This document shows positions 8,041-16,600 of a stretch of DNA of 64,000 nt, piece by piece. The number at the start of each line of letters is the position of its first letter. Position 1 is the first letter of the stretch. The DNA is taken from NCBI GenBank assembly GCA_027687465.1, contig JAQCQR010000007.1:54284-118283 (forward strand), written 5' to 3'. The translations under genes were made by a program, and so were the position numbers. Below the pieces are notes generated by a model. That model was not told where the DNA came from. It worked only from the letters and a program-made list of their open reading frames with translations, and searched no databases. Source of the stretch: Coriobacteriaceae bacterium AF08-21 (lineage in GTDB: Bacteria; Actinomycetota; Coriobacteriia; Coriobacteriales; Coriobacteriaceae).

Positions 8041-9414
8041 ATGGATACGTCAGAGTACTTATCTATGGGTGATGCCGCCCGCCTGTTGGGCGTTACGAAA
8101 GCCCGCATATCGCAACTTGCCGCATCGGGGACACTTGTGTGCGATAGTGTGGGCGGCCGGAAGATGGTCGAGTACAATTCTGCGATCGCCTACCAAAAGG
8201 TCCGCAAGCGAGGACGCCGTCCTGCGGCCGATGTGGGACGCAAGTTTACGCTGATGTCGGCCGACCATGAGGTCGCGTATGTCTCATTTGATCCGACGCG
8301 CGAGTTTCCCTTCGAAATCGCCGAGGTCCTCGATGCGCAACGAATGCCGTTTGGCACATGCTCGAGCTCTTCTCCAACTGTGAATAAGCGGGAGCTCAAC
8401 GCGTGGTGGGGGCATCGGTCGGTGCCCGATGTTCGCCCTGGGCTTATCTCGCGCTACCGCGAGCTGGGGATTGCCAACGGCGCTGAGGTGCCGGTTCAGT
8501 GCCTGGGCCTCTCGCTTTCGGATTGCTATTGGCTGCGGCCGGCAGAATGCGATGAGCTCGAATGGCGAAACCTCAATTACTTCGAGAATGATTTTGAGCG
8601 ATCGGCGTCCGAAGAGCGTTCGGGTTGGCTGGAAGGCATCGGTCTTAAAAATCCGGATAACACGTCCGAGGGCGAGCTCCCTAAATCGTGGATGATTCGC
8701 AACGGCGTTCGCGTTCTGGTCAAGGGATGCGGCATGGACGATCAACGTCCCTTTAACGAGGCGGTTGCAACGGCTCTACATCGTCGCTTGCTGTCAGAGG
8801 GTGAGTTTGTTCCTTATGCGGTTGAGCGGATGTTCGATGGCCCTGTGTGTCTGTGCGACGACTTTCTTGACGGCCGCGAGGAATACGTTCCAGCCGTTTA
8901 CGTTAAGAACGCTCTTAGCGGTCAGCGAGGAAACTCGACGTACGACCGGTACTGCTGCTTCCTTGGTAAACATGGAGCAGACGAGGCTGCCGTGAGAAGG
9001 TCTATGTCGCAGATGATCGTTTGCGATGCCCTTTTGGCCAACAGCGATCGCCATTGGCGAAACTTCGGCATCATCCGCAATGTCGACACCCTGGAGATAA
9101 AACCTGCTCCGCTGTTCGATAGCGGCAACTGCCTGTGGTACAACGTACCAACTGCCGTGCTCGCAGCTGGGGAGTTTGGGTTTTCTGCTAAGCCGTTTGG
9201 GCCCGACCCTTCCGTCCAGCTGGCGCTTGCGGACTCACTCGATTGGTTCGATTCATCGCGGCTCAACGGATTTGTTGATGAGGCGATCGAGATTCTTTCG
9301 CAGAGCGAATGGGCGACGGCGGAGGGTCGACTCGAGGCCATTTGCCGCGGCCTCGAGCGTCGCGTAATCGAGGTTGGTGCCGCTGTTGAGGTACTTCGAC
9401 ACGTGCGGCGATAA
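8041..9414 (+). CDS. HipA-like kinase with fused N-terminal helix-turn-helix
   Basis: This 457-residue protein has two parts. Residues 1-60 form a DNA-binding helix-turn-helix of MerR/excisionase type (LSMGDAARLLGVTKARISQL, then a GGRKMV wing). The rest is a HipA-type Ser/Thr kinase. The kinase signature LLANSDRHWRNFGI supplies the catalytic Asp, and PLFDSGNCLW supplies the metal-binding Asp. In classical HipBA the DNA-binding antitoxin is a separate protein; here one chain carries both activities and no separate hipB is nearby. ATG 8041 follows GAGGTG by about 9 bases; the upstream GTG/ATG at 8029/8032 are too close to it. The gene converges with mnmA 8 bases away with no terminator between. 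Toxicity is not demonstrated. Confidence 0.75.
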   Translation: MDTSEYLSMGDAARLLGVTKARISQLAASGTLVCDSVGGRKMVEYNSAIAYQKVRKRGRRPAADVGRKFTLMSADHEVAYVSFDPTREFPFEIAEVLDAQRMPFGTCSSSSPTVNKRELNAWWGHRSVPDVRPGLISRYRELGIANGAEVPVQCLGLSLSDCYWLRPAECDELEWRNLNYFENDFERSASEERSGWLEGIGLKNPDNTSEGELPKSWMIRNGVRVLVKGCGMDDQRPFNEAVATALHRRLLSEGEFVPYAVERMFDGPVCLCDDFLDGREEYVPAVYVKNALSGQRGNSTYDRYCCFLGKHGADEAAVRRSMSQMIVCDALLANSDRHWRNFGIIRNVDTLEIKPAPLFDSGNCLWYNVPTAVLAAGEFGFSAKPFGPDPSVQLALADSLDWFDSSRLNGFVDEAIEILSQSEWATAEGRLEAICRGLERRVIEVGAAVEVLRHVRR

Positions 9415-9422
9415 TCCCGCGG

Positions 9423-10523
9423 CTACTTAAGCGCGCCGGTCGCCGTGCCGCCGCCCAGGACGATGTCGCCGCGGTAGACTACAACGGCTTGGCCGGGGGC
9501 GATGGCTCGTTGCGGCTCGTCAAAGGTCAGCAACATTTGTCCGTCGGCGCCACGTGTAAGGGCTGCCGCCTGGTCCTTTTGACGGTAGCGGTACTTGGCG
9601 CCCACGTGAATGCCGCCGGCATCGAGCTCTGCCTCCATGCGGTCGGCAGGGGCGCTCCAGATCCAGTCGTTGGCCGTGAGCACTGTGGCCGTCAGGTCCT
9701 CGGCCTCGCCAAGATGCACAATGTTGTTGGCGGTATCGACGCCCGTCACATACACGGGGTGCGCCATTGCGACGCCCAGGCCCTTGCGCTGGCCGATGGT
9801 ATAGCGCAACGCGCCGTTGTGGCGCCCAACCACGCTGCCGTCGCGCCATACGATGTCGCCCGGTGTAGCGGGATGTCCGCACCGACGCTCGATATAGCCC
9901 GCATAGTCGCCATCCGCGATGAAGCAGATATCCTCGCTTTCGGCCTTCTTGGCGTTGATGAAGCCCTGTTCGGCGGCTATGCGGCGTACGTCGCGCTCCT
10001 TGTCCAGGCCTGCCAGCGGAAAGATCGTGCGCGACAGCCGCTCCTGCGTGAGCGAATACAAAAAGTAGCTTTGGTCCTTTTTGGGATCTTCGCCGCGATG
10101 TAGCTGCCAGGTGCCGTCTGTCGCCTGACTTGTTTTGGCGTAATGGCCCGTGGCGATGTAGTCGCAGCCCATATCCAGCGCCGCATCGAGTAGCGCGCCA
10201 AACTTAATGTGGCGGTTGCAGATGATGCACGGATTGGGCGTCAGCCCCTCCTGGTAGGCGGTCACAAATCGCTCGATAACATTGCGGTCGAAGGTCTGCT
10301 GCAGGTCGAGCACATGGTGGGGGATCCCCAGGCGCTCGGCGACGGCCTTTGCATCGGCGATGTCGCGGTCGACTTTGCTCATGCCCGTGGCGGGGTCGGG
10401 TGCGGGACGGGTGAGGCGCATGGTGGCGCCGACGCATTCGTAGCCCTGGCTTTTGAGCAGGTACGCGGTCACGCTGGAATCGACGCCGCCGCTCATGGCG
10501 ACGAGCACGCGCTTATTGTGCAT
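9423..10523 (-). CDS. mnmA: tRNA-specific 2-thiouridylase MnmA
   Basis: This is a 366-residue enzyme that activates C2 of U34 with ATP and inserts sulfur to make 2-thiouridine in the tRNAs for Lys, Glu and Gln. The N-terminal PP-loop SGGVDSS is at residues 11-17. The first catalytic cysteine lies in TPNPCIICN (C99/C102) and the second in AESEDICFI near residue 200. A C-terminal beta-barrel region closes the protein. The length matches the family. ATG 10523 is preceded by GGAG; the frame upstream of it crosses the cysK terminator and is excluded. The gene lies downstream of cysK, a source of sulfur chemistry, but is separated from it by a terminator. Confidence 0.93.
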   Translation of the reverse strand: MHNKRVLVAMSGGVDSSVTAYLLKSQGYECVGATMRLTRPAPDPATGMSKVDRDIADAKAVAERLGIPHHVLDLQQTFDRNVIERFVTAYQEGLTPNPCIICNRHIKFGALLDAALDMGCDYIATGHYAKTSQATDGTWQLHRGEDPKKDQSYFLYSLTQERLSRTIFPLAGLDKERDVRRIAAEQGFINAKKAESEDICFIADGDYAGYIERRCGHPATPGDIVWRDGSVVGRHNGALRYTIGQRKGLGVAMAHPVYVTGVDTANNIVHLGEAEDLTATVLTANDWIWSAPADRMEAELDAGGIHVGAKYRYRQKDQAAALTRGADGQMLLTFDEPQRAIAPGQAVVVYRGDIVLGGGTATGALK

Positions 10524-10552
10524 GGGGAGGTTCTCCTTGGTGGCATGTGGCC

Positions 10553-10591
10553 AAAAAAGAAAAGCGGCGCGGGAGGCTGGTTCCGCGCCGC
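10553..10591 (-). terminator. Intrinsic terminator of cysK
   Basis: Read on the minus strand, a 9-bp stem GCGGCGCGG/CCGCGCCGC is followed by TTTTCTTTTTT. It separates cysK from mnmA. Confidence 0.85.
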
Positions 10592-10702
10592 AGACATTGT
10601 AGCAAGTTCGGACGTCTCGTGGGACACCCTGTTGGGATTGGCTCAGACTGCCGGGAGAGGGGAGACCGGTTCGCCCTGGGCTCAACCCATGGGCGACGGG
10701 CC

Positions 10703-11641
10703 CTAGTCCTGGAAGAGCGCCGTGGACAGGTAGCGCTCGCCGGTGTCGGCGAGCAGCGCCACGATGGTCTTGCCTTCGTTCTCGGGGCGCTTGGCCAGCT
10801 GCAGAGCGGCCCAGACGGCGGCGCCGGACGAAATGCCCACGAGCACGCCTTCCTTGTGGCCCACGGCGCGGCCGGTGGCAAAGGCATCGTCGTTCTCGAC
10901 GGGGATGATCTCGTCATAGACCTGGGTGTCGAGGACGTCGGGCACAAAGCCGGCACCGATACCCTGGATCTTGTGCGGGCCGGCCTGGCCCTTAGAGAGC
11001 ACCGGGGAGGTGGCGGGCTCGACGGCGACGACCTGAATCTCGGGGTTTTGCTCCTTGAGGAACTCGCCCACGCCGGTCACGGTGCCGCCGGTGCCGACGC
11101 CGGCGACGAAGATGTCGACCTTGCCGTCGGTGTCGTCCCAGATCTCGGGGCCGGTCGTGGCCTTGTGAATGGCCGGGTTCGCGGGGTTCACAAACTGGCC
11201 GGCGATGATGCTGTTGGGAGTTTCCTTCTGCAGCTCCTCCGCCTTGGCGATAGCGCCCTTCATGCCCTTGGAGCCGTCGGTGAGCACGAGCTGTGCGCCG
11301 TATGCCTGCATGAGCTTGCGGCGCTCGACGGACATGGTCTCGGGCATAGTGATGATCACCTTGTAGCCGCGGGCCGCCGCCACCGAGGCGATGCCGACGC
11401 CGGTGTTGCCGCTCGTGGGCTCGATGATGGTGTAGTCGCCACCGCGCACGAGCTTGCCGGCCTTCTCGGCCTCGTCAATCATGTTCTTGGCGACGCGGTC
11501 TTTGACGGACCCGGCGGGGTTGAAGTATTCCAATTTGACGAGCACACGGGCCTTGAGGTCCTCGTCGGCCTCGAAGTGGGTGAGCTCCAGAAGCGGGGTG
11601 TGGCCGATAAGCTGATCGATGGACGTGTAAACATTGCTCAT
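10703..11641 (-). CDS. cysK: Cysteine synthase A (O-acetylserine sulfhydrylase)
   Basis: This is a 312-residue fold-type II PLP enzyme that makes cysteine from O-acetylserine and sulfide. The PLP lysine lies in NPAGSVKDR (about residue 44), the substrate loop is PTSGNTGVG, the phosphate-binding loop is [10 protein letters not shown] and the C-terminal motif is GISSGAA. The length is typical. GGAGG precedes ATG 11641. It is transcribed divergently from an Rrf2-family regulator. In Bacillus, CysK itself partners the Rrf2 repressor CymR in sulfur sensing, so the arrangement suggests mutual regulation (inference). Confidence 0.95.
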   Translation of the reverse strand: MSNVYTSIDQLIGHTPLLELTHFEADEDLKARVLVKLEYFNPAGSVKDRVAKNMIDEAEKAGKLVRGGDYTIIEPTSGNTGVGIASVAAARGYKVIITMPETMSVERRKLMQAYGAQLVLTDGSKGMKGAIAKAEELQKETPNSIIAGQFVNPANPAIHKATTGPEIWDDTDGKVDIFVAGVGTGGTVTGVGEFLKEQNPEIQVVAVEPATSPVLSKGQAGPHKIQGIGAGFVPDVLDTQVYDEIIPVENDDAFATGRAVGHKEGVLVGISSGAAVWAALQLAKRPENEGKTIVALLADTGERYLSTALFQD

Positions 11642-11713
11642 GGTGAACCTCCAAAGTGTTCAAATGACTGGATACCGTGTGGTTTTACGGTGTGTGTGGC
11701 AGCGAAACCCACA

Positions 11714-11726
11714 AACCTTATAGGTT
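11714..11726. promoter_or_regulatory. Candidate Rrf2 operator between cysK and its regulator
   Basis: AACCT-TAT-AGGTT is a perfect 5+5 dyad in the divergent intergenic region, 73 bases upstream of cysK and 169 bases upstream of the Rrf2 gene. It is the clearest symmetric site there. Assignment to the regulator rests on position only. Confidence 0.35.
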
Positions 11727-11894
11727 GTTCGTTTTGCTGTTGGCAAGCATAGTAGACAGTAAAGCCTAGTAACGCAATAGGAAATAGAAGATTATTACGA
11801 GTCGATTAACCATCTTGACGGGAATAGGTATTTTCAAAACCAATTTTTCGGCTAGAATTTCTACGAATTAAAAGACCGAAAGGCAGCTATATAT

Positions 11895-12323
11895 ATGTTG
11901 GTTTCCACAAAGGGCAGATATGCCCTGCGCGTTATGGTCGACCTGGCCGAGCACCAGGCGACAGGCTGTATCCCCCTTAAAGAGATTGCGGCGCGTCAGG
12001 GTATTTCGGAGAAGTACCTCGAGAATATTCTGGCTACGCTCGTGCGCGCCAACATGCTCTCGGGCATGCGCGGCAAGGGCGGCGGCTATGTGCTCACGCG
12101 CCCGCCCGAGCAGTACACGGTGGGCGAGATCTTGCGCCTGACCGAGGGCAGCCTGGCGCCGGTCGCCTGCCTGGATGGCGACTGCAAGGGTTGTTCGCGC
12201 TCTGACGAGTGCCCCACGCTCGACGTGTGGAAGAACCTGGACAAGCTTATCAACGACTACCTCGACGGTGTGACGCTCGATCAACTTGTCGCTCCCAACG
12301 AAGGCTACGATTACGTCATCTAA
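11895..12323 (+). CDS. Rrf2 family transcriptional regulator (CymR/IscR type)
   Basis: This is a 142-residue winged-helix regulator. The start (MLVSTKGRYALRVM) and the recognition helix with its glycine-rich wing (MRGKGGGYVL) are characteristic of Rrf2. Four cysteines (C92, C97, C100, C106) follow the dimerisation helix, spaced C-x4-C-x2-C-x5-C. This is close to the three-cysteine iron-sulfur site of IscR but not identical, so it may bind a [2Fe-2S] or other cluster. Divergence from cysK suggests control of cysteine or iron-sulfur metabolism. The ribosome binding site AAAGG sits about 11 bases upstream of ATG 11895, in a notably AT-rich leader. Confidence 0.88.
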   Translation: MLVSTKGRYALRVMVDLAEHQATGCIPLKEIAARQGISEKYLENILATLVRANMLSGMRGKGGGYVLTRPPEQYTVGEILRLTEGSLAPVACLDGDCKGCSRSDECPTLDVWKNLDKLINDYLDGVTLDQLVAPNEGYDYVI

Positions 12324-12330
12324 CCCACAC

Positions 12331-12361
12331 CTGCCATTTGGGGACGGGGTGGAAATGGCAG
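12331..12361. repeat. Hairpin with GGGGACGGGGTGG loop
   Basis: This is a perfect 9-bp inverted repeat (CTGCCATTT with AAATGGCAG) around a 13-base loop GGGGACGGGGTGG, 8 bases after the Rrf2 stop. There is no T-run, and a normal terminator follows separately at 12393. It shares the GGGACGGGG core with the hairpin at 3118-3152. Confidence 0.7.
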
Positions 12362-12392
12362 ATTCTCTCGCCCTTTGAGACTTGGCAAATAA

Positions 12393-12430
12393 GAAGGCCG
12401 CCCATTTTTGTGATGGGCGGCCTTCGTTTT
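12393..12430. terminator. Terminator between convergent Rrf2 and holin-like genes
   Basis: A 13-bp perfect stem (GAAGGCCGCCCAT with its complement) with a 7-base loop is followed by GTTTT on the plus strand. AT-rich flanks on the other side would let it serve both genes. Confidence 0.85.
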
Positions 12431-12465
12431 GGGCTGTTGAGACGGGCGCGGCCGGAATGGCCGTT

Positions 12466-12831
12466 TTAGCCCTCGGCGATGCTGTCGAGGATGCTGCGCA
12501 TGATGGACACCAGGATGCTGCCCATAAAGGCCGATCCAAAGCTGGCGATGGAGATACCCGCGCCCAGCAGATTGACCGACAGATAGCTGGCCAGCTCGAG
12601 CATAAAGCTGTTGACTACGAGCTGAAAAATACCCAGCGTAATGATCGTGAGCGGCAGCGAGATAACCGTCAGAAACGGCTTGACGAGCGAATCGACGATG
12701 TTCAGGAACAGTCCCACGAAGGCGAAACAGACCCAGGCCTCGGCAAAACCGAAGGGCTGGATGCCGGGGACGAGGAACGTGGCAATCGCGATGGCGATCG
12801 AGGTAAAGAGCCAGTTAAGCATAAAGCGCAT
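12466..12831 (-). CDS. Phage holin superfamily IV-type small membrane protein
   Basis: This is a 121-residue protein with four hydrophobic helices in the arrangement of the PF04020-type holin-like family (YvlD-like). These proteins are common on bacterial chromosomes and not evidence of a prophage. The FVGLFLNIVDSLVKPFL and LPLTIITLGIFQLVVN stretches match the family pattern of a conserved Asn and Lys-Pro in the second helix and a Leu-Pro turn before the third. GAAAGGA precedes ATG 12831. No lysis genes are nearby. The function is unknown. Confidence 0.82.
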   Translation of the reverse strand: MRFMLNWLFTSIAIAIATFLVPGIQPFGFAEAWVCFAFVGLFLNIVDSLVKPFLTVISLPLTIITLGIFQLVVNSFMLELASYLSVNLLGAGISIASFGSAFMGSILVSIMRSILDSIAEG

Positions 12832-13155
12832 GGTGTGAATCCTTTCTTGCGCAGGGTGCGTCGGTGTCGCGTGAAGCGGTTTGCTGCGGCGGCTTGGACG
12901 GCCGCTCGGGTGTGCCGCCTTGTTCGGCCGCCCATTGTCTCAGATATTCGTGGAGCTTACGTGCGCATTCGGTTTCAAAACGGCGTTCGTCCTGAAAAAC
13001 GCGCCGCTGGCAGAGAGTCTTGTCGCTTTAGTTTGGTGGTGTGCTACACTGCTACGGGCAAAAGCCACAGGCGTTGCCCTATTGCATAGAACGGGCGAAC
13101 GATGCCCGATGTCAGTATCAACTTCGATGCCTTATGGCGGGTTTGGCGGTGATCG
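12832..13155. other. Divergent intergenic region (holin-like/YerC)
   Basis: About 320 bases have no credible gene. A possible sigma-70 promoter for the YerC gene (TTGTCG at 13020, TACACT at 13045, spacing 19) is weak. I see no strong repeat or structured RNA here. Confidence 0.3.
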
Positions 13156-13455
13156 ATGAATATCGAGAACATGTTTGACAAGCCTGATGTCAAGCAGCTG
13201 GTCCACGCATTTAGTCTTTTGGATGACGAGAAGGATATCCAGGCGTTTTTGACCGATATCTGCACGCCGCGCGAGATCTGCGATCTTTCGCAACGCTTGC
13301 AGGTCGCGCGTTATCTGGATGAGGGCGAGCCTTATGTTGAGGTTCAGGCCCGCACCGGCGCTTCGTCCACCACGGTGAGCCGCGTTTCAAAGGCACTCAA
13401 CGGCGAGTACGGCGGCTATCGCAAGATCCTCATCAAACTGGAGGATGGCGAGTAG
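13156..13455 (+). CDS. TrpR-related protein of the YerC/YecD family
   Basis: This is a 99-residue all-helical protein of the Trp-repressor superfamily, YerC/YecD branch. The helix-turn-helix is TPREICDLSQRLQVARYL followed by GASSTTVSRVSKAL. Family members of unknown ligand are found next to pcrA or DNA-repair genes in many Firmicutes and Actinobacteria. Here the protein precedes the AddAB-like nuclease-helicase genes but is separated from them by a terminator. The start is ATG 13156, with only a weak ribosome binding site. Confidence 0.85.
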   Translation: MNIENMFDKPDVKQLVHAFSLLDDEKDIQAFLTDICTPREICDLSQRLQVARYLDEGEPYVEVQARTGASSTTVSRVSKALNGEYGGYRKILIKLEDGE

Positions 13456-13482
13456 GCCAGCGGCAACAAACGAATTGCGCAG

Positions 13483-13508
13483 AACCGTCCCTTCGGGGGC
13501 GGTTTTTT
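13483..13508 (+). terminator. Intrinsic terminator of the YerC gene
   Basis: AACCG...CGGTT stem with inner CCC/GGG pairing and a TTCG loop, followed by TTTTTT. Its T-run runs directly into the next palindromic element. Confidence 0.8.
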
Positions 13509-13594
13509 GATCCTTTGGGGACGGAGGAAAACGGATCGCTGGGTTAGACTGACCTCCTCGGTGATCCATTTTCCTCCGTCTCCAAGGGGTCAAA
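13506..13594. repeat. 32-bp-arm palindromic element containing GGGGACGG
   Basis: Two 32-base arms (13506-13537, 13563-13594) are complementary except at four positions, around a 25-base spacer. Three of the four non-matches would be G-U wobble pairs in RNA transcribed from the plus strand and one is C-A. The left arm contains GGGGACGGAGG, related to the loop of the hairpins at 3118 and 12331. The element lies between the YerC terminator and the AddB-like gene. Confidence 0.75.
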
Positions 13595-13676
13595 TCTGTT
13601 GGCGTGGGGCAAATCTGTCCGCGCGGGCGGGTAGGATGGAAGCATTGAATATTGCGAACGGTTTGAGTGGAGGACC

Positions 13677-16600
13677 ATGCCTGTTCGAATCTATACCACC
13701 AACGCCGGCGCGGATTTGAGCGATGCCGAGGCGGCGCTGCTTGCCGACCTTATTGCCCGCCACGGGCGTGCCGTGCTGCTGGCGCCAACGTTTGCCGAGC
13801 TCGACCTGTGCCGTCATGATGCGGCGGAAGCCGGCGTTTCGCTGGGTATTGACTACAAGACGCCTACATCGTGGCTTCGCTCGCTTTGGGAGCTTTTGGG
13901 CGACGGGCGCGGTTTCGTCGACAACCTGCAGCGCCGGATGCTGTTTTCGGACATGGTAGCGCGCCTCGACGACGCCGACCTGCAGCCGCTTTCGCGCAGC
14001 CAGGGCACGGTGCGTATGCTCGCGCGTATGGCTCGCGATGTGCTGCCGGGTGTGGCAGGGACAGGCACCGAGCGTTGCTGCGACAACGTTTGCAAGCCCA
14101 AGCCCAGAAGCGACGCCGAGGCTCGCGTGTTTGAACTTTTGTGCGCCTATGCGAGCGGCTTGGACCGTCGAGACATGGTCGAGCCCTGCGAGGCGGCTGA
14201 CATTATGGCCGGCGCTTTGGCCGACAACCTGCCGGGGTGCGCCCGCGCCGTTTGCGTGCGCGGCGTCACGTCATTTACGTATAGCCTGCTCGAGCTGCTG
14301 TCCGCCGTGGCAAACAACGGGGGAGAGGTTGTCGTGCTGCTTGCCCGCGAGCAAGCGGCGATGCGCGAGGAGCTTGCCGCGGCATTTGATGTCCGCGGTG
14401 TGCTGTTTGAGATCGCGCCGCTGGGGGAGGGCGCCGCCGCGCCCCAGACTGCCTTCAAGTCCGCTGCTCAGCCTGCCTTTATTGAGGTCGCCGGCCCCCA
14501 TGCCCGTGCCCATGCTTATGCGGGCGTCATCGATAAGTTGGTGAAAGCGCACAAGGAGTCCAAGGACGATAAAGCTGCTGCAACACCCGCCGACCCCGTA
14601 CGCGTGCTCGTTGTTTCTGCCCGGGCACCCCAGCTGTTCGGCGAGCTTGCCGCTCGTTTGGCGGCGCGCCACGTTGCTGCCGAGACGGCCGAGTTCACGG
14701 CGTTTTCCCAATCCATTGCGGGCAGGCAGTTCACGGCGCTCGCCAACCTGATCGAGCGTATGAAGGCCGCCGACGAAGGGGCAGCTTCTAAGACTGAGTG
14801 GTGGCCCGCTCCGGAGCTTACCGACTGGATTTACAGCCCGCTTTCGGGTGCCGACGCCGCCAGCGCGCGCACGTTCGACAAGAATATGCGACTGTCGCGC
14901 AGCAAGACCACTGCGGGCGTCAAGAGCCTGCTGCAGAGCGTGCAGGGCCAGGTGAGGGGCGCGCGTAAAGCGGCGAGCGACGAGAACTGGTTTAAGAACG
15001 TGCCGTGCGTGATCTCGGACGTGTTCCAGGCGCTGTGGCGCGACAAACCCGTGACGGCGCTCAAGGCCATGCTTGCCGTTGCCGAGGCACTGCCCGATCG
15101 CGCACTTGGCGGTCTCGACGGTCAGGCCCGTCGCCAGGCGGAGGTGGCCCTGCTGCGCCACGTCATCGACATCCTTATGAATGGCGCCCGTGCGCTCGAC
15201 GTGTCGCAGGCCGCGACCGTGCCCGTGCTCGATGACATTCGCACCAAGGTGGACAAGCGTAGCGCCGCCTACGATTACGAGACCTACGAGGTTGACCGTG
15301 CGCCACGCGCCCAGGTTCGCTTTGCTTCGCTTGCCGATGCGGCGGCCCTGCGCCCCGGCAGCTACGATGCCGTGCTGTTTGCCGACGTCGACCTGGACAG
15401 TTATCCGCTCTCACACGAGGAGGGACCGCTGGCCACGCTGACGGCGAGCCTTGGTCGCGAGGGCGTGACACTTGAGCCCGCGGCCTTACTGCGCGTGCGC
15501 TTTGGCCACGCGATGCAGGCGACACGCGGCCCGGTTGCGCTTGCGCGCGTGACGCACGATCGCCAGGCGCGCGAGTGCTATCCGGCTGCCGTGTGGACCG
15601 AGTTGCGGGCGCATGCCGAGGCCGCTGAAGCTGCTAAGGCAGCTGACGATGCTAAGGCCGCTGACGACGCTAAGGCCGCTGACGCCGACAAGGCCGCTGA
15701 CGCTGCTGAGGCCGCTGGCGCCGACAAGGCGAAGTGCGTGGGTGAGGGCGATATCGTAAGGGACTTCGATCCCGCGGCAGGCGAAGGTCTTAGGCGCGAG
15801 CGCGTGACCTGCGAAGCTCCTCAGCATCTGAGCGATGAAGCCATTCCGTATCTGGTCCTGCGCCGTCGCGATGGCGAGGGCGAGGATGCGCCGCTGGTGC
15901 CGCGCCTGACGTCTGCCTCGCAGATCGAGGCCTATTCGACCTGCCCGCTATGCTGGTTCGTCTCGTACCGCGTGAAGCCCCAATCGATCGACGCTGGCTT
16001 TGGCAATATGGAGAAGGGCAACTTTGTCCACGACGTGCTGGAACACTTGCATGCCCGTCTGCCCCAGGAGGGCATGGAGCGCGTGACACCCATGAATCTG
16101 CCGCGCGCGCAGGAGCTGTTGCGCGAGGTCTTTGCCGAGACCCTGGCCGAGCATGCGGGCAAGCGCGGTACCGAAGGCCCGCTGGTGCCGCTCTCTTCAG
16201 TGGAGGAGCGCCAGGTGGCCGAGATCTTGCCGCAGCTGGAGGGCGTGCTTGCCTACGAGTCCGAGGCGCTCACCCCCTTTGCTCCGCGCTACCTGGAGTT
16301 TGCGTTCAACGAGCTCCAGGTCGAGTATGCCGGTTGGCCGCTCGGCGGGCGCATCGACCGCGTGGATGTGGATGCCGAGAATCGCGCCGTGGTAATCGAC
16401 TACAAGCATCGTTCGGGTGTCGAGGAGTTTAAGCTCGCCGACCCCACGGTGCGCGACGAGGAATCGGGCGAGGCCCCCATCGACGACCCGCGCTGGCTGC
16501 CGCCCCATACCCAGACGCTTATCTATGCGCAGGCTATGCGCCGGGCGCTGGATCTGGACACCCGCGCGGCGCTCTATTTTTCGACCAAGAGCGGCAAACC

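Noticed and set aside
12466..12831. Prophage indicated by a holin-like gene
   Set aside because: The protein belongs to a chromosomal holin-like family and no other phage gene is present.
12382..13089. Plus-strand 235-codon frame across the holin-like gene
   Set aside because: It runs antisense to a four-helix membrane protein and through a terminator; its Asp/Arg/Glu-rich product is a shadow.
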